Below, piece after piece: positions 27,401 to 41,035 of a stretch of 64,000 nucleotides of DNA (position 1 is the stretch's first letter; each line of letters begins with the position of its first letter). The stretch is taken from assembly GCF_019097595.1 (NCBI RefSeq), contig NC_080734.1, positions 7,247,392 through 7,311,391 of the forward strand. The letters are read 5' to 3'. Below the pieces are notes generated by a model. That model saw only the letters and a program-made list of their open reading frames with translations. It did not search any database and had not been told where the DNA came from. The DNA comes from Hemibagrus wyckioides (lineage: Eukaryota > Chordata > Actinopteri > Siluriformes > Bagridae). The translations under genes were made by a program, and so were the position numbers.

Positions 27401-30400
27401 AATGACTTAAATGTGACAGATTGATCCATATATTACAGTACAGTACCCCATTATAAATTATATGATCATGGTTAGTCTACATATGCATAAAATGTACACA
27501 AATTCAGGGGCATTAGTAATATATAAAAAATATTTTATTTATTTATTTATAGGAAATGCTCATGTAAACAATTAATAAATAAATCTGATACATGTTCTTC
27601 TTAATCAGTTGGGATCAGGGTGGACAATTCTTCCATCTGGCACCGGATGGTTTACATGTTTTGAGGCTGGCGTGATAACCATGGAGTGCTCGTCGAAACA
27701 AATGTGAATTTAAGCGCAGCCCAGAAGGTATCCTGTTTTCCTACACATTCCTGTTCACTTAACTTGTATAAATTTAACTTGAAATTACCGGCGAAAGGCC
27801 TGAACTGCATTCTCTTTACAAATGGTACCTTGTATCCATCAGCACCTTCATGTGTCTTTGCTGCATGTGTTTAATGCTGAACAGATTGAGTTCTTTCAGT
27901 ATTAGGTCATTTGAAACAACATTTTAAGAAGTGAATCCAAATCTCCAGAGGTTCTTTTGTGATACGTTTCTGTTGTATATTAAAACTGGACATTGCACTA
28001 TGCGGTATAATTTTTCATCTGGTATCTTCAAAATCCCGCTGTCTTTGGTGGTGTGTACGCCAAAATAACCAAGGTGTGGTGCAAAGAGAAAACAATGTCA
28101 CTCCTATCCTCCCCAATCTGATCTCTAGACACTTACACCCACTTAGTCCAGCATTTTAGGCTTTGTGACACAAAGATGATCCATCTTGCATGTGTTTATC
28201 CTTTTTCTACATTTCACATGGGAATTTCTCTGCCATACAGGCTTTCATTAAGGCTGTAACAGGAAAAAAAGAAATAATATTAAGTTTCCGCCACATGCAG
28301 CTGTAGTAACAGATCTTGACCTTCCCCATTTCTGCAGCACCATATGGACTCTTTTAGTTTGGGTTGCCAGTCGTGTCCTGCTCTCCCCTCCAGTTCCTCA
28401 CAGGCAACCGCAGATGATGAACTCAGCAGAAAAGCAGAGTGAGCCAGGCCCCTCAGTTTGGACCCACACTTCCATTCTTCTCTAATTGCACTGAAAGAAC
28501 TGTGCCAAGGGGCTCCTTCTATTAAAACGCCTCTGCTGTCTCCCCTCAGTCTGTTGTGCTGCAGAGTTGGTTTATGGGAACTGAGCTCAATGACAGCATT
28601 CTTTTCTGCTGGGTGAGTGTCTCACAGTTTACAGGACATGCTGGTCTACCCAGTGACACTGGGCCTTCTATTCCTCTTACAGCTTACCATTGTTAAAACT
28701 GTGTTATGTAACTATTAGGGTGTTTATATATACAATATACACAGCATTCGGACAAGTCCAGGATTGTAATATGTTTTAAAATATAACAGCAAAGCCAGTT
28801 TTCAGTAATATGCTTTACAAAAACTACCAAGACCACAAATAGGACAATAACTACAAACCACCAAAGATATGTAGATCAAAAGACAACAATTAAACAACAA
28901 ACTTGACTGTTACTGGGTTTATGATTGGAATATTTGAAATTGCAGGCATATTTTGAGACAAGTGCCAGGTCTTAAATATTTCTGTATCTAACTATGACTG
29001 CAAATGAAGCCTATGTCAGGAAGCCAACCCCGTGAGAAAAATCCAGTTAGATTTCATAGTAAATTACTCGCTGCACAGCTGCCAGTGCACTTCTATAAAT
29101 CTACAGAAGTCTATTGCTATATATTTTCAAGGCAGTAAATTACTATATTTAAAAAAACAAAAATCCAGAAAGGTACTAAGAGCACAGCTACATGGATAAA
29201 ACTGTAAATCTACAAAAGTTTTACTGCAAATAAAACAACAGTACCATACAAAATGGTTATAATTTCATGAAGAATACCAGTGATGCCACAGCCATCCATG
29301 GCCAGGAGCCAAAGGAACAAAAACTGGGTAGCAGAGATGCCTTTACTCTTGCATCTATGCCTGACACTAGCCAATCTGGCACCAGATAGCACTTTCCTTT
29401 AAGTATGTTACACTGCCCGGTGACACAACATTAGCAGTAGAGGCTAACTTCACAAGTAATAAAGGAAGCACATATTCATCTTAACTCTTCCCAGTTTTTC
29501 CCCAAGCTGATAGGGAAAAGCTGGCAAGAGTGTGGGATTCGTAGGATTACAAAACTGGGAGGACAATGGGGGGAAAAATTAAAAACAGTAGAATTAAAGG
29601 TAATCAATAAAAAATCACAAAAATGTTTATTTTAAGAGTTTACTTAGTTGTATTTGAAGGACATGTGAAGGTCTCAGATATCTGATGAATCAAATGTAAC
29701 CAAAATGAAGTCAAAATGAATTAATCTTAATACAAGTAAGACTTGTGTAAGTTTTGATTTTGCTGCTTGTAAAACTCAACTGCTCTCTTGAATGGGATGC
29801 CGCCTGCAGTGTTGCTGGATTCATTTCACAAAATCTACAGAAATTAGTGCCCAAGCTGAAAGATTTGACAAAGCCCCTTATAGTATTTGAACTTGCAGTG
29901 ACACATAAAGCGCTTTTGCAGACTCGTCCATCAGGCAGAGACATTTTCCTTAAGATCCTTAAAGTCGTTCACTAATAGAGCCAAGACCAAATACTGACCA
30001 AAGTGTTTCAATCATTTCTCCATACATAGCAGCACTGTTTTCATGTGGTCGATTTCTGAACGATTGTGTAGACGTATGTCCCCAAGAGTGAAATAAACAG
30101 CAAGGGTTGTGTGCTTTTTCTTCCATAAGTGGACTGACATATTCCAATGCATAATGTTACTGAATACAAGTGATTTATTCATAAAGATATAAGTGGAAAA
30201 CTAGCAAGGACTACCAACAGCTAGTTACAGGTTTGGAGGAAGAAGGTAATTCAAGCAAAATTGTCAAATCATGGTCAAGACTTTAGTTAATGGATAACAT
30301 TACACATATAAAATGACTATTTTAATGATTTCCCCAGAGAGACAAACTGAAAAACTGAGGAACATGGGTGAGGCTGTTTTCATTCTACAAAAAGGTATAA

Positions 30401-33400
30401 AGGGAGTAAGCGGTTTGTGCTGTTGATTTTTGTGGTTGAAACAATACTGAGAAACTTTCCACTGGTCATCTTCTCAAGGTTATTGAATTTCAAGAAATTT
30501 GCCAATGTGCTCATGTGAATTGTTGGTATGTTTTACCCATATGAAAAACCTTTTTGGCCATTAAAGTTAGACATGAATTTATTGACAAACAACAATTTGT
30601 CTTTCAACAGTTTATGTAGTGATAGAGTCTAAGACATTATACTGTGCTCAATATTCAATGGATGAACAAATAGGAAAAATATATTAGCAAATATTAACCT
30701 GGTTCCAAAGGAAAGGTCTCAGTGTGTGTGGCCATGACCTCTTCACACTGCAGGCACTTTACACAGATTACAGAGAGACTTGAGGTCATTATACATAAAA
30801 GCTGGAGTTGAAAATTATAGGCTTCTTTCAGACCAGCTGTGCACTTGAGACCATATCATAATGGCTCTTGGCCCAGACCTTGAAAACATGCATGTCCTAA
30901 ACTCTACATCTGACTGAAGCCAAAAAACTATTCAGTTATTCTAAACGTGGAAAAATGAAGTTTGTAGAATTGGATTGACTTTCAGTTTCATAATTTGATT
31001 AATACAGAAGTTAAAAACAGGATAATATGGTAACAAAAAAAAAATCCAAATAGGATAGCTTTGGAACTGACACCATTTCTTGCAGCAGAGATTCCCAGGG
31101 TATCTCCATCAAAAGGGGGAAATTGTAGCAGTTCAACTGGCTGTTAAACATCCTGCCTCAAAACAACACTAGGATATAATCTGAATCTAACAGCTCAATA
31201 ATTCCAGTGACGAGTAACAGTAATCTGGCTACAAAAATCAAGTACTTGCAGTCAAAGTAAAATACACACTAAATCATTTTTGTCAGACTACAGTTCATTT
31301 CTTATCAATGATAAGACTAACAGACTGTTAATTTGGAACTGAATGTGGCCATAAACTGCATAACACCATGACTGGGAGATATTTTGCAGTTCAGTGCAGA
31401 TGGTGATAGGACTGTTAGCTAAACATTCATGTAAAACTAGCATAACTGCCAATCGCTGACCAATAACAATTTAGAACCATTTCACATGGTTTGTGTCAAC
31501 AATTCTCTGAAAAGTAATATGCAATTTCTTTCCTTTTCTAGTAGCCTGAATGAACAGCATGACCTTGTGTTTCCTGAATACTGAAGGGTTTCATTCTGTC
31601 AACGTTATACTTTACATTACTCGTTACATCTTCAGCTATGTAGTTATGTAAAATCAGATCCAGAAATCGCATTTCCTCAGTAATCAACCGCACACTGATT
31701 AAATTCGCTCTGAGGTCACACATCCCTTTGCCACAAGCTATCAGTTAATCATGTTTGGAAGGCATTTTCATGTCCATGTGGCTTTAATAAAACACATCTC
31801 ATACTGGCATTTCGAGGGTATTATTTTCTTCAGTTTTTGCCACAACATGGAAAACCACAATATGCTGTTCTTTACATTTTATAACAGAAGAATGTGTAGG
31901 CACACAATAGCAAACCCTTGATGAAATTCTACATCTTATATGTTCGTTGTGTGTGTCTTATATTCTGCATTTGTTTGGCTGGCATGGTTCTAATCACACT
32001 ATCTTACTGAATTACTTCAAAAATGTTCAAAATACCCAGTGGTTTTGAAATTCAATTTAATCTTCTCAAAACACAGAGATGGAAACATACATACTCTAAC
32101 AAAAAGGCTCATTTATATGATTTTAGTACAGTATACTCTTCAAAAAGGGGTTAGTTAAATTGTCAATTGTTCCAGCTTTCTAAAAGAGTTTTAGTTTTTG
32201 GTGCTAAACAGATCCTCTTACTCTGTAGTGTGGAAGCCAACAATGCTGAGAGAAAAGCTTCAGCACAAAAAAAAAGTGTTCTTTAGTTTATCTCTGACGA
32301 AAACCTCAAAGGTTCTGTGCAGAACCCTTATGCAAAGGCTTCAGAAGAACTTATTTAGATAATTCACAGAACACAATGTTTACATTTACAGCATTTGGTA
32401 TACGCTTTTATCCAGAGCATCTTACTGAATTGCATTGTTGCATTGTAGTCTCTATTTAATAAATACATATCCTCAAGCTGGCACAAGTAGGTCAGGGTCA
32501 AAAAATAGTCTCAAACTTTCATCATGTTAGAGAGGAGTTAGATACAGAGTTAGAAATAAAAAATTCCTGGATATTGCATATAGACATATAGCTGGTACAC
32601 GGCTCAGCTAACCAAATCTTACCTGTCAAGGACATAATGATTGACAAGCATACACAAACATTACATTCAGCAGTGTTTTGGCACCATTAGCTTGTCGTTT
32701 TAATTCTAAGGAGTCCAGTCTTGTGCACATTATTACACATTAACCACTGCACTTGTTTAATCTCACAGCCGCCATCTGTTTATAACTTCTAGACGTGTTG
32801 AACATAGGTGACGAGTAAAATGTAGGGTGCCAAAGGTGTGGTGGCACTGACTCATGAAGGCTGAAGGTGGAGAGAAACTGTTTACACAGCAGAAAGTGCG
32901 AGAGCGATCACACCAGCACCTGAAGCCTCTTTGCCGAGTTGCATATTTAAACAGCTGTGCTGTGACATTAGGCACTGCAAAACCATTTGAACAGTATGGC
33001 AGAAAGACCAAAAACAGCTTGTTGGAGAATTGTTTCTCATGAAGCCTAATAGCTTTGGCTCAGGTCCCAAACAAGTCCTTCTGACAACTAAGAGAGAACG
33101 ATATTGACACAAAATTGTTTCACACAAATACAAACTGCACATTAAAGACTTAATACTGTATTTAGTGGACCATCGTTCTGCTTATAGTAGAGGGAAACTG
33201 ATCCACAGGGAGAAATACACGATCCATTTTCACAGTGGAAATTTCAAATGAAAACACTGGCAAAGTGTCAGTATTGTGAAGATAAGACCAGCTAAAACGT
33301 CCTCAGATTCATGCTGCTGTACAGCCAGAGCTTTCCTCTGGTTGTGATTAACAAAAGTGTTCTGTGGTTTGTTTTGTGTGTGTTTATGAGAATGAGATTT

Positions 33401-33490
33401 TAGAACTCTTAAACTCTTCATGAACTCAAGGTAGGACATGAACTGTGAAATATCTGCCAGACACACAGTGTAAAATATGGGGCCATAGTT
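24430..33490. other. Long gene-free interval
   Basis: About 9 kb without a convincing exon on either strand. Only short chance open frames and homopolymers occur. A few low-AT stretches (for example 28340-28640) stand out from the surrounding AT-rich sequence and could be conserved noncoding DNA, which cannot be judged from one sequence. A fragment of the 11980 repeat lies near 32383-32440. Confidence 0.5.
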
Positions 33491-33496
33491 TAAAGA

Positions 33497-33545
33497 AAGA
33501 TAGATAGATGGATACTTTATTCATCCCAAAGGGAAATTTACATGG
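33497..33545. repeat. LINE/SINE-tail-like fragment
   Basis: gatagatagatggatacttt followed by attcatcccaaagggaaatt resembles the tail of widespread fish retroposons. Confidence 0.45.
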
Positions 33546-34196
33546 AAAAAAAAGAACAAAAACAAAAACATAAAAGCTAATGATATCAATGAATATGTTT
33601 CTTTGCTTTATGCATTTGGGGGCCTTTAAAAGTCCTAAAAACTGTCCGGAAAACTCTTTAGGAAGCTAAGAACCATTAACTATCCAAAAAATTCTCTGTT
33701 TGTTATTTGGGGAACCCTTAACAGTTCTATGTAGAACTTTACAGAAAAGATTTCTAAAGGTGAAACATCTTTAGAAAGCTAAGAACATTTGTTTAACTAT
33801 TTTAATTTTTTTGAGGAGTCCTACAACAGGGTTAATTTTTTCCACTTTACTTTTAAGTAACCAAGTAATATGAAAATAAACCAAGTAAGAACCATTAATA
33901 ATCCGATCAATTATAGTTCAGGATCCATGAGGAACATTTTTTTTTCTAAGATTGTAGAAATGTTTTCATTTGTCACTTAGGAGCACTGTTAAAAAAGTGC
34001 AAGGAAGAAATCTTTTTTCTATGATCGAGGAAGAAAGGTTCTTCATTTTTCCATCAGGGGATGTAATGTATGAATCCTAGAGAACAGAAATTGTCCTTTT
34101 CCCAAAAAAAAAAAAAAAGTTAATTATACAAAGAACCAATTGGGAACATTTTTTTAATATTGTAGTAAAAGATTCCTTAGTATGTACCTCTAGGCA

Positions 34197-34342
34197 GGGG
34201 TGTCCAATCTTACCCGCAAATGGCTGATTTGGGTGTGGGTTTTCATCACAATCAAGTAGGAGCCACACCTGATTCCACCTGTTTAGTCAGCTGATCTTGG
34301 CTTTGAATAGACTCAGGTGTGGCTTCGATTGGAATGACGGTA
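34197..34342. repeat. Foldback (palindromic) interspersed repeat, truncated on the right
   Basis: Begins aggggtgtccaatcttaccc. Its two halves are imperfect inverted copies around a gtttagtcagctgatcttgg centre. A fuller copy lies at 43016-43203. It looks like a non-autonomous DNA element with no coding part. Confidence 0.65.
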
Positions 34343-35459
34343 TATAGGGGGATGCATACAGTGTAGAACCATACAACAGACACCTTAAAGATGCTAACAA
34401 TCTCTAACTATGCAAAGAACCTACAAAGTTTCCCCTCAAAGATTATAAATAAAATTCTTCATTTGACCTTCAGGCGAAATCTTGAAGGTTTCGTGAAGAG
34501 CCCTACAACAGAAAGGCTTCTACTATTCAATATTGCTGAAAAATATAAACTCTTTGGGAAGCTAACAACCATTAAGTATCCAAAGAACAAATGAAAGAAC
34601 CGCTTTTTTTTTTTTTTTTTTTTAAGTGAAGTGAGCTTCCATATTCTACACTGTGCATCTTGGGCAACCTTTGAAGGGTCTATGCAAAAACTCTAAACCA
34701 GAAACTGAACCCATTTATCTATCAAGCTACTATCCATTGAGTGTACACGTTAAAAATGGTTAAAAAATGCAGAACACAGTGATAAGCGAATGTTACCTCT
34801 TTTTTTTTCTCTCCATCTGGACTTGGTTTTCTCGGAAGACGTCAAAGCGCAATGTCAGGTTAACATGGTATTGGCTTTGCTCTTACAGCGTAGCCCAGTT
34901 TCCCACTAGAAACCATCCAAAACACATAGAACAGCATTCCAAAAAGAATCTGGGGCTTCTCTGAGGACAAAACACAATGTTACATTGTATTCACACTCAA
35001 AACCCTGCATATTATCAGTATGCAAATGCAAAGCTTTGTGCCATTTAAACTCACAGCCTTCAGACAGATGCACACACACACACATACACACACACTTACA
35101 CATGCCATAAATATTTGCACAAAATAGGTGACCCACAAATCAGTGTGGTGCAACCACTTGTGTCTGCTCTTGTGTTTTCATTTAGCACCTTTTCAGGCTC
35201 TGCTTGCGATTTGCTCTTAAATGTTACATCACCAAATGCTAATCGATTAGATGGAATTTTCTTTTTTTTTTTGGCAGAAACAACCAGCAGCAAGGTCTTG
35301 TCCTGGATATTTATAATCATCAATCATTCAGGGTTTTTAAATCTTTCTTGCTCCAATACCTAACCTCTTCAACTTTAATTACTGATGATTTCCAGCATTA
35401 AAGTGATTGCTTAAAGTCCTTGCTTACAGGATACAAGGGTATGGAACCTTTCTGGTGTT

Positions 35460-35464
<5 letters not shown>

Positions 35465-35496
<32 letters not shown>
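35465..35496 (+). repeat. (GA)n microsatellite
   Basis: About 16 perfect GA units. Confidence 0.95.
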
Positions 35497-35499
<3 letters not shown>

Positions 35500-37654
35500 T
35501 AGTTGCGAAAAGATCTCAGTAGCCATAACTTGATGCTACAATCAATTTTATTTACAAATTGGATTGATATTAGCTAAAATATTATCCAGCCATTGTTCAC
35601 ACTAAAACACAAAAAGGAGTGCTATTCATTTAAACTAACACTTCCAAACAGTGTACATTTGTGATCCTGTGAGTGGTTAAATGATGCTAAGTGGTAGTCT
35701 AGCCTGCAATGACAAGCATATACGCATATCTCCTAGAAGGTCTGAGCAGTAGAACTAGAGAGAAATGAAAGGCATACAGGTCTATAAATGCTTACAACTT
35801 TGTTGTTCTTGGACACATTCAAGATTTTACAAGCACAACATACAGGATGTATGCCCCGTAGCCTTGAAAGTCAAAGTGCTTTCCAGTCAAGTGCCATAAA
35901 CTAATTAGTACAAAGTTGAACAAAGCTAGATAAACGTATCTGTTACAGTATAGGCAGCACCTCAATAAGAACATGATCTAGATATCTAGCCTTGGCCTTG
36001 ATGTAGATTACTATATAGTATTGCTAACACCACATAAATAGGGCATTTATGCGACCTAAAAAGCTAGACTTGTTCATTTTAAGTTAGCATGCAAGCTTCA
36101 GTGATAATAGTCAGCTACTTGGGTAAGATAAAAATACTGCAAAGCTGGAGATCAATCCTCAGATCAAGTATCCCTCCTAATTTCCTGTAACCACACCTGT
36201 CTCCTGTTTCCAGTCTAAAGAGACCACAAGCCCTTTTGATAGTACTGAATTACCACCAATGGGATTGCCTTTTCACACCATATTAAACCATCATTTCAGT
36301 AAAATCCTTCTTTCTGTGGCCAGTCTGGTGGATGCACCTGAAAACAGGAGAGCAAACATTTTTATTTTCAAAGCATGACAGGGTAAAAATGCATGCCTAA
36401 AATGAATTCCACCTGGAGGGGAAAAGAAGGAAAATAACTGGCTCCAGTGACATGGTTAATGTCTGGCGCCGTTTATTCTGGCAGCCATTGTATTTCCAGG
36501 AGAGGGAAAATGCAGTATAACACCCTCTGCTCTTTTCATTTTTATTTTTTTTTTATTTTTTGCATATGTCTCAAAGGTAAACACTAAAAGTTCACCTGTA
36601 AGACATCAATTCGCATGACTTGACAGTGGAATCAAGATATCTATCATGTTAGGCATATAAGATTTTGCATACAGGACAGAGTAGTGGTGGGTTAGTAATC
36701 CTTAGTGATGTGAAATTCTTTGTTTTGGAAGCTTTTCATAGCCCAGATTTTCTAGAGCCAATAAATCCACTGCAGTTTCGTGCTAAAATTATCCATTAAA
36801 GCAGAAGCATTAACAGAGTACAAGTCCTTATGAACTTGATCTTAGGGATGTGTCCCCATTCTAGTGTTTTTGATAATAATACTGCTCAACAATTCAGAGG
36901 GAACTAAGTAGGAATGAGTAGATCTTCATTAAGAACGATTCCTAAGATCTTCTAGTTAATTACTCAGTAAGTATGAGTAACACGCTAACAAGCTGACTTA
37001 CTGCTTGCAGAACTACTGTACAAGTTAACTTTGGCACTTTATTTATTCCAACATTTTAGTGTCTAAAATATAAATGTTTATATGAATCATTATAGAAGAA
37101 GAAGCCTTTACAGTGGAACCTCGGCATACAAATTTAATTGGTTCTGGAGGCGAGTTCTTAAGGTGAAAATTTGCATTGCGTAACAAATTTTCCCATAAGA
37201 AATAATGTAAATGAAGATAATCCGTTCCAGCCATCAAAAAATATTACCAATATGACCAATATGAAGCATACGGAAACTGTATGGCTGCTTACAAAGAATT
37301 GACCCAAGCCAAGCTTTTCATGCCAAGGCTCCTCAGAGGAAGTCGTGCCACCAAGCTTGGGTTAAAAATAGAACAGACCACCCATGCCATCAATCTGTAA
37401 ACAAAAAAACACCAGAAAAATCACCTAACTTTTGAACGCATGCCGAAGGCAACGTTGGTACTGTGGGTTGACTTGTTCAAAACAGCTTTCTCTGACTGAA
37501 AAAAAAATAAAAACATTTGATAAACTTGCTTCAGTTGGCTTCGTATGACTTTCCACTGGTGCAAACAAGTACTGAATGGCTCCTGGATGTACATGCAACT
37601 TAGCCAGCATTCGGTGCGTATACCAGTGCAAATTTCCACAGGTTCCACTGTATT

Positions 37655-37870
37655 TTTGTCACATATACATTACAGCACAGAGAATGCCTTTCTTCACATA
37701 TCCCAGCTCAGAGCACAGGGTCAGCCATTATACAGTGCCTCTGGAGCAGAGAGGATTGGGGACCTTGCTCAAAGGCCCAACAGAGGCAATTGTGCAGTAC
37801 AGGGGCTTGAACCCTGACCTTCTGATCATCGACCCAGAGCCTCAACCAGTTGAGCTACTGGTTGAGCTGC
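37655..37870 (+). repeat. SINE-like interspersed repeat
   Basis: Contains gaccttgctcaaaggcccaa and a B-box-like gggcttgaaccctgacc, then gagcctcaaccagttgagct. It is related in layout to the repeats at 11980 and 14085, but a different family. Confidence 0.5.
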
Positions 37871-39722
37871 TCAGAGGAGTACATGGTCAGTGCGTTTTGT
37901 TTTATTGAACCAGGCAGGTCTAAAGAGACAAACTGACAACAAAACAAAACTACAATAGATAACCAAGCATCATTATTTGTACCCAGAACCACACAGACTG
38001 ATTACTGGTCAGTGCAATTTTATATATCTGTCTTTTAGTGTGTTGTATTGTCTGATCTCTTGTCTTGCGCTGTTTGCACAAGGTTACGCACATGCAATGT
38101 ATGTGAATAGATTAATCAGCAGATTTTAGTTCTGTGTTGTATTATGTAACACCAGGATCCTGCAGGAATATTGTTTGTTTTCACTATGGACTGCATTGGC
38201 TATACGACAATAAAAAACTTCTTGGCTCTTTACTTGATTTCTGTATTTCTGTTCCATGTCACCATTAACTTTGACTGAAATGTTACTGTGTATTTCTTCA
38301 AGTTAATGATACCGCATAGTACTGTAAAATGAAGAACAGTAATTAATGAAGCGTGGTGTTGATCTTCAGTAGTTAATAAAGATGTGGCATGATATTACAC
38401 ATGATAATTCATTACCAATGATTCTTATATTAAATAGTACATCTATTTACAAAAATTGTGACAGTGGGTTAATAGAGAATAAATATTACACATGGCTACA
38501 TTACAGCTTTTTACTTTTGATTTCTCTCAGAAGACTGGCTAAATAAAAACAACACACTTGACCATGTGCTCTGGCACAGGAGAGTTGTAATTGAGCTTAC
38601 TGAATCATTTACATTTTAATATCAGAATAGTTTGAGATATTTTAAGGTAGAAGATCTCGAGGAAGAAAGTGAGGCTTTGGTATTGGGAAATAATGTCGGG
38701 GTGATCAGCAATTTATCAGTAATTATTATAAAAGTTCCATAGATACTACATAAGTGCAGGAGAAACCTTAGAGTCAGCAATTTTTTTGTTTGTTACAGTA
38801 AATGCTGTGAACTCCTATTTACCTTCTTACATAGTACTTCTCTACAGTAGTATCTTTGATTAAAATGAATATGTTATGTTAAGTGTTAATGTAATGTTTT
38901 TATTAGAAAACAAATACACATATAACTTTGTACTATTCAGTAGCTAGCTATTCATTTGACTTAATTGTAATCAAATAATGAAGAATATATACAATAATAT
39001 ATATTCAGAAATTGTGTTTTTCTACATTTTGTTGACATCGATCAGAGCATGATCTTTAACATTTAGGAAACTACTAATAGCTGAACATCCTGAAATCTGT
39101 AGGAGCTTTACTCAATATTTCCACTTGTTCTTAAATAGTCTCTAGGTATTTAAGGCAATTTTCATTTCACAAATTTAGTGAAGTCCACATGCACATGCCA
39201 TTTAAATGTTACACAACTTTTCTCATGTTTATATGTTTTATAGGCAATTACGTCAACCTGCCCCAGATGTTTGTTTTGCTTGGCTGGACCTGTGTCATGA
39301 AATTGAGGAAGAGAGAAAATACTAGCCATGAGCTCACAACCGGCTGAAACAATCTGCACCTTGTTTTCCCAGCCAACAAATTACTTAATGATTAATTGCT
39401 TAATAACTCAACCAAGTCGTTGTAATTAAGACTGCTAAATACATTTCTATTTATATCACACACTGCTACAAATCTTGTGCTATGAATGGCACAAAATGTT
39501 TTGAAGATCATAAAAGAATTATCAAAAATGTTGTAATAATTTGATAACAGATAAAGCTGCATAAATAAATATGCAAACATTCAAAAAATTATTTTTTGGA
39601 ATTAAATATTTTTAGCCTGGGCTCAATTTTATATCAGTGATTAAGCTCATGTTCAATTTCAATGAAAAATTGAAATGTTTATTACAATGTTTATTAACGT
39701 GATTTTTTTTTTGACCCGTTTT

Positions 39723-39759
<37 letters not shown>

Positions 39760-39766
39760 GTATAGT
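37870..39766. other. Intergenic DNA, no gene seen
   Basis: AT-rich. It ends in an (AT)n run (about 39736-39760) directly before a SINE. No coding similarity in any frame. Confidence 0.55.
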
Positions 39767-40012
39767 GGGCGGTGGTGGCTCAAGTGTTTAAGGCTCTGGG
39801 CCATTGACCAGAGGATTGAGGTTCAAGCCCCAGCACGGCCAAGCTACCACTGTTGGGCCCTTGAGCAAGGCCCTCAACCCACCCTGCTCCAGGGGTGCTG
39901 CATTATGGCTGACCCTGTAGTCTGACCCCAACCCTCAAGGATGGGATATATGACGAAAGAATTTCACTGTGCAGTGATGTATATGTGACAAAATAAAGAA
40001 TACTTAACTTCA
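39767..40012 (+). repeat. tRNA-derived SINE, nearly intact
   Basis: The pol III split promoter is clear: an A-box-like GGTGGCTCAAGTG near 39774 and a B-box GGTTCAAGCC at 39820-39829. Then come tgttgggcccttgagcaagg, an aagaatttcactgtgcagtg block and an aataaag-type 3' end. It lies about 1 kb beyond the 3' end of scara3. Confidence 0.75.
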
Positions 40013-41035
40013 TTAACTAGAAGTAAAATTTCTATTTTTGCTTAGATTTAACATTTGCAAGAGTTCTGTTTTTTTTATCTTTGCAAATGAAAGATTTCTA
40101 TATCATTGTACATTTAAATATGCAAGGATGGTGCTGGTCAAATCTGTTTTATACACTGTACAGTGTTATACCTCCCAAGTTATCCTGGAATTGTGGTTTC
40201 TTTCAAGATATTATTTTATTTCTTTTTTACTTAATACAGTGTAAAAACACAAATGTCAAAATCAAACTCTTACAACACAATATAAAATACTGCACAAAAG
40301 CAAAAAGTATGTGAAAGCACTTAAAGTAATGTTTGCACATGTAAAATTGTCAAAATGTACGTTTAAACATAGTATTAATGTTGTAGTAAGTATTTTCTTA
40401 TTGTGTGCATTGTATTTTGCATTTTTGTTGGGAATAGTATTGTTGCAGGACTAATAATTAAAAATCTCACAATTTCACGTTCTTGTATCTTGTTCAGAGT
40501 ACCTGCTCCGAATACGCCATGGTGTATATACAAAAATAGAACTAATTCTAAAATAATGGCTAGATTAAAAATACTATTAACATTTAAAGTGCCTTAACAT
40601 TTGTTGTCATGATATGTAAGGGATTCTTAATGAAATGAACACATAAAATGCCTTCACAAATATCACAACATACTGTTCTATCATTTAAAGACATTCTTAA
40701 AATATCTTTTTAAGATATATAAGAAAAGCAAAAGTCCAAAAACGTCGCAAAAAAACTGTGCTGTAGTCTACGTAGTCTTCCACCATCAGTACAAGTTAAT
40801 GGTCATGTTGCCAAGTGCACAGTCATGTGATGCGTGTCAGATATTGTATATGTATGTGCGGTTTATAGCCTGAGGAATGTATATTGAAGATAAGGTCTAT
40901 TTAAGGTGAAATTTTCATGCAATGTAAGCAGCTGTAGTTGAGTTCATCTATCCATACTCGGTAACATCACTGTGTTTCCAGCAAGGTGGTTTGTGAAACC
41001 ACAAGTTTCTACAATTTTAGTAACTGAGTAGTTTC

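Larger units (their letters stand above)
33550..37650. other. Intergenic DNA, no gene seen
   Basis: AT-rich with homopolymer runs, a foldback repeat at 34197-34342, and a (GA)n microsatellite at 35465-35496. No exon with coding similarity was found. Confidence 0.55.

Noticed and set aside
39767..39860. Possible tRNA gene (A and B boxes present)
   Set aside because: No cloverleaf or anticodon arm; the body and 3' end identify a SINE.
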